In this document: one piece after another, positions 23,301 through 32,900 of the stretch
How positions within the stretch are numbered: position 1 is the stretch's first letter
How the letters are laid out: each line of letters starts with the position of its first letter
Assembly: GCA_027922465.2 (NCBI GenBank)
Contig: BQMF02000281.1
Span: 62,001-126,000, forward strand
Reading direction: 5' to 3'
Length of the DNA stretch: 64,000 bases
Source of the DNA: Turritopsis dohrnii
Taxonomy: Eukaryota; Cnidaria; Hydrozoa; Anthoathecata; Oceaniidae
Notes under the pieces: model-generated
Seen by the model: only the letters and a program-made list of their open reading frames with translations
What the model was told of the DNA's origin: nothing
The model's database searches: none
Program-made: the position numbers and the translations under genes

Positions 23301-26300
23301 TTATTTATTTATTTTATTCTACAGGAATTCTTCAATGCATTAAATCGTGCCAAGCAGATTCATCAGGATTGTAAAATATTACTTCGTTCAAAACAACAAA
23401 CTGCAGGGTAACAATTTGTTGACGATAGAATTAACTTATGTTGTTTTCTTACTCTCTTGCACATAAAAGTTTAACAACTAAATGTGGAATTGCTATAATT
23501 TAGGCTTGAAATCATGGAATCTATGGCGCTCTACCAAGAAACAGCTTATGAAAAATTGTATAGGTGGACACAAGGTAACTATCAGCAAAGGATAACCATC
23601 AGATATTCTGATGAGGATGAATTTTTGTATGTGTCATATACATGTTAGATGAGTGTCGTGGGATGACAGGAGACACGCCTGATGTGAGCGGTGGTTTGTG
23701 TCGAGCGATTGAAGCTTTACAAGATCGTCAAGTTCTATTGAGATATACCTTGGATGAATTATCATCAGCCAGAAGAAGCGCAATTGTACGATGTTTCATT
23801 GATGCACTCACTAGAGGTGGTATGTGCAATTGTACAATGTTTCATTGATTTCTTTGATGTGTACTGTATGTACTTGTAGAATGTTATTTGTTTCACAGGA
23901 GTTGGTGGAACGCCAAGACCGATCGAATTGTACTCACATGACCCAGTCAGGTTTGTCCAACTCACGTGATCCACTCGTCCTAATTGACGCTGTTGTGTTA
24001 TGAGAGATTTCTGATATCAAACAGGTATGTTGGAGATATGTTAGCATGGTTACATCAAGCTGTTGCTGGCGAGAAAGAGCTGTTACATAGTTTATTGCGG
24101 CGAACGAAAGTTCAAGGTAAAACATGAAGCAGTTTTGACCAGCGTTTTTACCAATATCGACGTCATGATTACCTGCGCAATATCTACGTCATGATTACCT
24201 GCGCAATATCTACGTCATAGTTACCTGCGCAATTTCTATTTAGAAGATAAAGGAATGGTGGTGAAAGTTCTGAATGGTATCATGGAGGGTGTATGTACAC
24301 CGTTCAAGGTAAGACAGTTTTCTGTATATTATATAGCAGTAGTGACAATCGGAATAATTTGACCTGTTATTCGACAGCTCCTCTCAGGTGAGTACATCAG
24401 TCGATGGTTCTTAATAATGGCTGACACACTGCTTTTAAAATACGTCGCAGTCGCATAATCCAGGTTGCTTTATTCCTTGTTTCCATTCCTCGAGAAGCAC
24501 TGCAGTTGATTTGTTGTCACCTGTAAATAGTGGTCTGGATCTTGAGTTGCATATATTTGTGCAGGAATTGCAGTTCGTAAATGTTAGTGTACGACTCGAT
24601 CATGTAGAAAGTTTCCAGAGTAAACTTATAAAATGTGTTTGGTTGGTCGAGTCTATGAACAGTTCTGGTTATCAATGTTTACGTCGGGAACTTTACTGAT
24701 CTGAACTTATTTCACACTCTCTTGGATGCAAAGTAACCTGGCATAAAAGTAACATCTACCTGGCATAGGATCTCGTATTACAATTTTTAAAGAAATTTTC
24801 CTATCTTCAGGTTCGGGTAGAACAAGTGATTACTTCAGAAAACGACGCACCATTATTGTTTCGACTCAGCAACTTACTGAAGTTTTACGGGGAAACTCTG
24901 TTGTATGTTACCGGTTGTTATGACTACGTAGTTGTTTGTTTACTTTCGAAATTTAAGTTTATTATGGCGTTATGTCTCGTTATTTCTTAGAACCGTTTTC
25001 GAAAATGAAAGTGCTGTTCTGGTAAACACGATTGGGGAATTGAGGCATCTTAGTTATCAGATGTTTTTCAACAGTTTGGCGTTTCATGGAACGAAATTGG
25101 CAGAGAAAGTATAATTACCTTATGTTCGACTGTGAAACCTTCTTCTGTCATTGTCTTGATTCATATAATCTCTATCTACATTAGGCTGATATTCCACCTC
25201 CTGATTTAAGCCCTTCACAAACGGTGATCGAAACGATGCAGTTATTGAAAGATGTTTTGGCGAGTCATGATGCAGCTATTACGCCTATCAATGAACGCCA
25301 GCAGGATTACGAAAAGGTAAGAGTTCTTAAATCTCACAAATCGAAAAAATTAATTCCGTATTTTTGCCCAAATGGATTCTAAATCAAAAACATTTTGCGA
25401 TTTCTTTAGGCCTCAATCATAAAAATAAGATTCGCAATAATATACAACATAATTTAAGACCTTAAGGTAGTTTCTACTTTGAGAATGTCAAAGCTTAAGT
25501 TATGTTCACACCACATTTCAATTTTTGCGAAAAGCTCGCATTCCATTTGCTAAGTAGAACCCTCGCACAACTCTTCCACCAACACAAAGATATGAGGAGG
25601 ATTCAAGAGGCTTGGACACCAGAAAAGGAACCAGAGAAAATGGTGTCACAACATCTACAGGGTAGTACTTATCGAATGACAAATGTAAACGTTTCCCTCT
25701 TGTCCTTTTCCAGAGTAGCTTTCTGACCACAACTTTTGATGTATTGAAAGTTTTTTGGGTTTTTTATTCAGATTTTTTCTTGTATTCTTGATCCGCTGCT
25801 CCAATGCTGTGTTTTGACGGCAAGTCGACTAAACGTTCCCGACATGGCGGCATACATCATAAACTGCTTGTATCAGATACAAGTCACATTAGCTGTTTAT
25901 GAATTCACCGATCTTAGACTGGAGATGTTAGCTGCTCAGGTACGCAGTCTAAGTTGGTACTTTCATTTTTTGTCGCTAGTTTTGATTATTAGTTTGTTAC
26001 CCGTGGCAACCATTTAGACTGACGCCCATACTGATACACTGGTGAATGAACAGGGGTCCTTCATCTTGAAGCGGTCGGGATTGGGTAACGTGTATACACC
26101 GCTTAAAGAGAACGACAACAAAGGGGTATGTGACGTCGACAGTATTGTCGGTTCAGTGAAGACGTCGTCAATTTCTTAATGACTATTAAACAGCAATTAA
26201 TGATTTTCAACAGGTTCCTGCAACAAGTGGATTAGATTTCGAAGCTGTAAAAGAATCCTTGGTAAGCTTTCTTTTGATACAACAGTCTCGTTGTTGAACT

Positions 26301-26873
26301 TCATACAACAGTCTCGTTGTTGAACTTAATAGAAATCATACTTTTATTATGTTTGCGTCATATAGAACTTGTTCGATCAGTATTTGTCGAATCCAGACGG
26401 CCTCCATATTCCACAGTTGGAGTTGATACGTAGCACGAGACTAAGGTAATCCTTCCGACAAACTGTAATTAACATACAGTTTATCTAACAATTTCAGACC
26501 ACTAAAACTATTTGGTGTAAACCTTATAAGATTTGTTTGGATAGCCGAGTTTATGAACAACTCTTGCCTCGTTCTTTCAAACGCTTTTATGAGTGTTTTT
26601 ACCGAAAAGTTTGGTGGTCTGAAATTGTTAGATAAACACACTCTAAAGACGCGTTAGTCGACATATTACTAAGTCACGTTTCAAGGTTGTGGCTAGTGTA
26701 TTTTGCAGAATCGAAGTTTTACTTTTAGGGACACCATTCGTAAACGTTCACGTGATTTAATTGATGTTGCCTATCAGAAAGTATACACAGAATTGACCAA
26801 TGAAAACACTCAATTCGCAAACAACTCGATAATTAACCGAACACCCGAACAAATACGACAGCTATTGAACTAA
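17326..26873 (+). CDS. COG6: Conserved oligomeric Golgi complex subunit 6
   Basis: Nineteen exons join in phase (1929 nt, 642 residues, close to the roughly 657 of human COG6): 17326-17445, 21877-22020, 22146-22217, 22762-22820, 22953-23064, 23325-23407, 23504-23574, 23649-23816, 23899-23950, 24025-24116, 24244-24308, 24811-24902, 24991-25108, 25185-25316, 25772-25939, 26018-26125, 26214-26261, 26366-26445, 26729-26873. Family landmarks in order are [93 protein letters not shown] and [15 protein letters not shown]6 is a helical subunit of lobe B of the COG tethering complex and acts in retrograde intra-Golgi vesicle traffic. Intron 1 (4.4 kb) carries two mobile elements. The stop codon faces the CEP63-like stop 97 bp away. 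Confidence 0.97.
17727..18535. mobile_element. Non-autonomous DNA transposon, TA-flanked, in COG6 intron 1
   Basis: A perfect 36-bp inverted repeat pairs 17733-17768 with 18494-18529 (contains cctaacttcggacatccttc). The match extends imperfectly to CCG at both outer ends, each followed by TA (17725-17726 and 18536-18537), suggesting a TA target duplication as in the Tc1/mariner/pogo superfamily. There is no transposase ORF in the 809 bp. The octamer acttcgga occurs twice within each repeat. Confidence 0.75.
19020..19072 (-). ncRNA. Hammerhead ribozyme motif in the 3' terminal copy of the Penelope-like element
   Basis: On the minus strand the order is stem I arm GTTTTTAGT, core CTGATGA, stem II GGTC...GGCC with a loop of about 12 bases, core GAAA, a one-pair palindromic stem III AUAU, cleavage position A, then stem I arm ACTTAAAAA. 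Stem II pairs with G-U wobbles. The very short palindromic stem III is the form known from Penelope-like elements, thought to work best as a dimer. Activity is inferred from the conserved core only. Confidence 0.7.
19108..20479 (-). pseudogene. Penelope-like RT (C-terminal half) with GIY-YIG endonuclease, frameshifted
   Basis: Reading from 20479 downward, the first segment gives [20 protein letters not shown], the Penelope-type RT block with its first catalytic Asp. A frameshift near 20290-20305 moves to the frame giving [10 protein letters not shown] and [10 protein letters not shown], then [12 protein letters not shown] with the YxDD catalytic box, a linker rich in Gln and Asn, and [18 protein letters not shown], the GIY-YIG core (GVY...YVG). 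The stop at 19108 lies inside the 3' terminal copy. The N-terminal half is missing (5' truncation), and the segment where the family has a GS-rich turn before YVDD reads LIGLAL, so the copy is dead. Family reverse transcriptases prime at DNA ends and the GIY-YIG domain nicks the target. Confidence 0.88.
20539..20590 (+). ncRNA. Hammerhead ribozyme motif in the inverted 5' terminal copy
   Basis: Same architecture as the motif at 19020-19072 but on the plus strand: CTGATGA at 20548-20554, stem II GGCC/GGCC (fully paired here), GAAA at 20575-20578, then ATATA and ACTT, which pairs with the upstream AGT. Plus-strand transcripts such as the COG6 pre-mRNA would carry this copy. Confidence 0.7.
24157..24235. 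repeat. Tandem repeat, 26 bp x 3, in a COG6 intron
   Basis: Three copies of a 26-bp unit containing acgtcatgattacctgcgc lie immediately before the acceptor of the exon at 24244-24308. The third copy differs slightly. The array occupies the place where a branch point and polypyrimidine tract would be expected. Confidence 0.85.
26277..26328. repeat. Tandem duplication, 26 bp x 2, in a COG6 intron
   Basis: Two adjacent copies of the sequence atacaacagtctcgttgttg plus six further bases lie in the intron after exon 26214-26261. Confidence 0.85.
26480..26637. mobile_element. Short hairpin MITE in the last COG6 intron
   Basis: A perfect 24-bp inverted repeat (26480-26503 and 26614-26637; outer end gtttatctaacaatttcaga) encloses 110 bp with no coding content. 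It lies between the last two COG6 exons. Confidence 0.65.
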
Positions 26874-26970
26874 CTGCAATTAAAGGATTCTGTCAAGTAA
26901 TCATTTTTATTGTGAAACTTTTTGGTCGCTATAATTTATATGGAAATAACAATTAATTGAATTTATTTAT

Positions 26971-29900
26971 TTATTCTTTTCTTAGTAAGTCCACTTTGCT
27001 ATCGAAATCATGTATATATGACAGAATGCGATTCTTTAATGCGTCTTCTTTGGTTTTCTCTTCACTCAAAAATTCTTCCAATTGCGTAGATAAGACATCC
27101 TAAGATGAAATGTTTTCATAAAAATAAAAAGTCCTTCAAAATAAAACTGGCGCCAAAAGCACATACCTGACTTTCGTGACTGGTGATTGATGAAAAAGAG
27201 TCATCTAAAATGGAAAACCGCCTTGATTAAGAATTTTCAGGCAATGAAAATGATTTCTTCACTTATACTTAACAGGAAACACATAAGAGTACTTTGAGGC
27301 TACGTAATCGTCGAAAGAATGCTCACCTAAATCATGAGAAGGAAATATCTGGTGGTATGAAGGATCGAGTGTTTTGAGTTGTGTCAAACCATGACTTTCA
27401 GTCTAAAATTGTGGATGTTAAAACTATGAAAGTTGAAATTTCAAAACAAACTGGACTAGTGTAGAAACTTTGGCGAAAACAAAAATTCGCGAAATTTTTG
27501 CATTTCGCGAATGAGCTTGAACTGAAAATTTTCGCGTACGTAAACTTTCGCAATTTTTGCGAGCAAAAACTTTGGCGAATGTCCAAAACTGAATTAAAAT
27601 TCGGAGAGAAATTTTACAAATATATGTCCTAAATTAATAAAATGGGACAATTTTTTTTACGCTCAAGTATTACAGATATAGATTTGTAGGCCATTTACCT
27701 GAGGAATATCTGGCATTGGCAAGATATTTTCTTCATCCTCGAAACACCATAGGCGTTCGCCTTTCGTTAAGTAAATGTTAAAACGGCGCCGCCACTTTAA
27801 AAAACACTGAGATTGCGGAAAAGTATTTCAAGCTTGTTAAAGAAAATCAACGCAACCAAAGAACGAAGAAATCCTGGGATGCTTTGTGACAATAAATACT
27901 GCTTATAAAATATCTATGACAACAAAAGGTTCAAGAATAAGTAAAAATAAACGTCACTGAAAAGAAAGCTAATCAAAATGATATCAGGACTATCTCTAGG
28001 TCCACAGTGGAATCAAATCCTACATCTCGTAACGATGCTATTTACTTTCCGCCTACTTTTTCAATGTTTTTCTTACCACTGACAATGGTGTTAAAAAGTT
28101 TTGATCGCGATTCAGTCGAATTGAACGTTTTCCCGAATTTAACTTTCGCGAATCGGGTTAAAATTATGTTCTCGAAAGTTTCCACACCTGCAGTAAGAAC
28201 TTAAGATATGTTCAAACTACCTAAGAAAAAATTGTATGATTTACAAACAAAACATCAATTTCGAGTTAAAGACTGACATACGTTAGATGTTTGATGGAGA
28301 AGACTTCTTAAATGATCGTTCTCAAGTCGCAAAGCTTCTATCTGTGCATTCGAAACCTTCACATGTAAATACAGTGAATTGATAAATACGACGTGACTGT
28401 CAATTTACTTGAATTGTGCTGTGTACATTTTTTCAATTCATTTTACCACAACTTTGTTGAATTTGCACGAAATATAAAAAAACTTGAAACTCATAGAGGT
28501 TGGGTTTCGTTCACAATCACTGTTATTATCTCTCGCATCATTTCAATGAATGTACCTGTAGTTCACAAATCTTCATGTCTAAGCGACTGGTCAACCTACG
28601 AACTGATTCTTGTAAGTTCCACAGTTGTTTTTCATTTATTCTAAAAAAAAACACGAATGGTGAGTGCGACAAGTACGATAGATTTGATTGAGTGATTGAT
28701 TGATTGACTCAAATAATTTATACCGATGATAGATAGTTTCGTTGTTGGGGCGACACTCCGGATTCTACAAGAAACCAAAATTAGACAAAGGGTAGATATC
28801 CTACTTTATGAATTATCCTGCTCTTACGCGTTTTTAAAAATTTCTACCTTAAGGGAAGAAATTTTGGCGGGAAGGAATTTTGGCGGTTTTGGCGGATTGG
28901 TTCAAAATCAAAACTAACGATTGCTGGTTTCTTCTGACCCTTGTCTTTTTTTGCTGGCTCTCTCTGAACCAGTGATGTCTTTGATTCCACTTTCTTTTTG
29001 TTTCCTTTCTTGTCGGGATCAGATGTTTTAGATGATTTTGTCAACGTGCAAGACGATGACGACGACGAAAAATCAGAGTTGGAAGATGATAACATCGACT
29101 TTGAACGAAACGCTTTCAATTTTACTATACATGATGAATTTGATTCGTAAATTATTGTGATAAAAACCTGAAATGTTTTTTATTTGAAAAAAACAATCCA
29201 TATGATGGACTTTCCTCTTCTCATTTAAATATTTTAACTCCCGCCAAATTTATTTTTTTATTGACCCGCCAAAATAAATTCCACCAAATTGCGTCGGAAT
29301 TCAGCTCATCCGCCAAAATTTCTTCCCTTAAGGTAAGTTGGATTTTTACTGCCTCTGTAAAACTGCCAAAAATGGTGTTTGTTGCTGCGAGCTGTATTTG
29401 ATCAATTGACAGGCAGTCCACAAACCTCTGCAATAGTACTTACAATATTCACCTGCGATGGATGAGCAACCAGTTTCAACCTAATGAAAAGAAAAAAATT
29501 TCTCACGTTTCCATTTTCTGATACTTTGGTTACCATTGGTTACCATTTCATTCACACAACAAGTTGGTTTTGGTTCCATGTGTCATATACATGAAATTGC
29601 TTAAATAAATAACTATAATAGTGGAGACTGCAATAATACCTGGCTATACTTTCGTCTTTTTCCAACATCTTCATTTTATATTCTCGAAGCTAAAGAAATC
29701 AATAAATAAAACAATAAGAGAAAGAAAAAACTACACGATGCATTTAGCCCATGATGAGCTAAATCCCAAACTTGTGGATTTTCGGCTCAGTCTTTAGGAA
29801 AAAGGGAAACTTAGCTTTTTGTTATGTATAAGGTCTTTACTTTTAGGAAAGGTATGATTCAGCACGCCAACCAAGTTTCAACTCGTTTGCATCACTAACT

Positions 29901-32900
29901 GTCAAGGAATGACTAATTATATGACACTGTTAATGCTATTTTCCTTAAGGAACCCCTATAAATGCCTAAAGTATCTCAACTGTAACCTCCTGAGTTTATG
30001 TAAAAGCTACCGATTTGACCGGGTTATCATGCCTTTCCTAGTGACCCTATACATAACAAAAAACCAAGTTTCCCTTTTTCCTAAAATTGAGCCCAAATAT
30101 CGTCCTAGCTCATGGCTAATTGTTTATCATGTAAATACGAAATCTATACCTTGTTTTGAAGTTCCAATAATTCCTTGCCTCTTTTTTCCTCGATTTCCTC
30201 AACCTTTTTTGTCTTTTTATTCAATTGTGTCTGATACGAAAGCAACTGCTCCTAGAAACAAGTGGTTAAAACACGTGACCAAAACGTTACAGAAAGAAAC
30301 CGTTTTGTTTGGTTGAGCATTCGTCTCAATCCATCTCGTTATATTTCATACATGAATCCTGACATGATAAAACTTCAATACACGAAAAATTCTAACCTGC
30401 ATTAAATCGCACTTCTTCAAAAGATGCTGATGTGTCTCAGGCGTCGCCTTCTCACTGCTAATTGTTATGCTTTGAACCTGGTGAAATTATTAGAATGATA
30501 AATTTGTTTACCATTCTTTCTTCATACCTAGCTAGCTATAAGTCGTCACCAAGCCTCAAAACGCTCAACAATTATCTTCATCAAACGATAAAGGTGACAA
30601 TAACAAATCTTACGATCCTTTCACTTCTTACCAAAGAACAATTCGAACTTCATCAAACATCAAACTTCATCAAACACATAGCATAATATATACCGTAAAT
30701 CCTCGATTAAGCGCCGCCCTCGATTAAGCGCCGCAGTTTTTAAACTTCTTTTTGAATAAGCGCGGCCCTCGAATAAGCGCCGCATCTTAGGTTGTTAAAT
30801 GCGGCGCTTAATCGAGACATTTCTTGTTTTAGGGAATGACAAATGAATAACACGTTATATTTTATTCTAGACCAACACTTGGCCATTTTTTCTTAGCAAA
30901 TGTTATTCTATCCATTTCAAAATTGCTATACTTAGTTTTTTTCTCCACCAGCTCATTAAATAAGATGTTAGCTTGACGAACTTGTTTCGTAAAGCATATA
31001 AACTTTCCTGGAACGACCAACCCGATTTCACGCTTTCTCTTTCCTTCCACAATTGCAACGATTCTGTTTGAACTGTCAGCTTGGAGAAAATAGTCCAATA
31101 AGGATGAACATTCGATGGGGACGTGTCCAACAAGCTTTTGTTTTTCGTCTGGTTTATCAACCTTTTTGTAAACTCCAATGGCATGTTTGTCGTACTCCAG
31201 AGCTTCACTGCGATTGTCTTTAAAACAGATCAACTTTTCCCCAATTTCAGGCGTCCAACTTGCTTTGTAGACATGATGTCCACGAATGTTTGTACAAAAT
31301 TCTATTCTATAATTCATTTTAAAATTAATGGGCTGTATCCTTGCCATGTTTTCTTCTTGACTTCTTCTACTGATCATGTTTTGAAGACATTCTAATGCAA
31401 TGGTATCACGCATTCGCATTCCATTCACGCATTCGAAAATCGAATGTTTTGTTGACGATTGCTTTCCCATTCGTTTTGAAAATTTGAAAAAAATTCATTC
31501 AGTGCTCAAGTCTACTCAACATGGCAGATACACATAAATTAGAGATGTCCCATAAGGGCCAGAAGATTCATTCTTACCCTGTTAAGATGAAAATTGAAGA
31601 TGTGAATTATGCCGAGGTTCATGAGAAAAGAATCAGAGAGTGGAGGAAAAACAAGGCAAAAATATCATCCTTGGTTTCTTTGAAAGGCAGTAAGATGAGA
31701 AAACGATTAGATGGTGGTGGTGCAAAGCCTTTAAGTACCAACCTCGAAGAGCGAATTATGGACTGGATAACAATCCGGCGAGCATCAGGACTTAGGGTAT
31801 CGAGAAAGCTTATAATGAAAAAAGCACAATTACTGCATCAGGAAATGAGCACTACTGAAGGGGTTCTCGAAAATGAAGAGTTTAAAGCATCAAGAGGATG
31901 GCTTGAAAAGTTTATGCGCCGTAATAACTTGTCACTACGAAGAAAAACTTCAGTGGCTCAGAAGGATCCTGAAAAGCTCATTGCTAAACTTGTGTCTTAC
32001 GTCATCCAAACACGTCGAATGCAGAAGGCACATAACTTTCAAGCAAGCCAAATAATTGCAATGGATGAAACCCCCGTTTGGAGTGACATGGTTTCACAAA
32101 CAACGGTTGATGGGTGTGGCAAGAAAACGATCACCATGAAAAGCACAGGACATGAAAAGTCACGCGTGTCTGTTTGTCTGGCAGCAAAGGCAGATGGGAC
32201 AAAAGTAAAGCCGATGATTGTTTTCAAACAAAAGTATTGTCGGAAGAATTTAAAAGCAAAGCGGTAATTGCAAGTTCGCCCAATGCTTGGATGAACACTG
32301 AATTAACCCATGTATGGGTCGATAAAGTACTAGGGACTTTTTCCTTCCAACGTAGATTATTAGCATGGGATTCCTATTAATGTCACATTGAAGACACAGT
32401 TAAAAAGTCATTGAATGCGAAAAAAATCGATGTTGTTAATGTTCCAGGTGGATGTACTAAATACATCCAAGCGCCAGATGTATCTTGGAACAAGACTTTC
32501 AAGGCAGAGTGTACGGAACGTTATGATGACTGGTTAGCAGAAGAAGGAATAAACAACGAGACAGTTGAAGGAAATTTAAAAGCACCACCGAGAAGAGCCG
32601 TCATAAAATGGATTCTTGATGCCTGGTCAGCTCTTCCTTCAAATATGATCAAAGATTCCTTCATGCATTGTGGCCTGAATCTACCAGCAGATGGGTCACT
32701 TGACCACCAAATTCATTGCTTCAAAGATAAACAACCATGCGCCCAAGGCCGAGAACTGCTGCGAACACAATTATCGATCCTTGATGAACCTCAAAATGAT
32801 CCGTTCCAGGCAAGTGAATCCGATATCGAAGATGCGTACGAGCCGGACCAGCTACTCGATCCTGATGAGGAAGGAGATGAGGACGAGGATGTAGAAATAT

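Noticed and set aside
29909..30316. 135-residue plus-strand frame
   Set aside because: Antisense to the CEP63-like exon 30150-30251 and its introns; no family resemblance or splice context.
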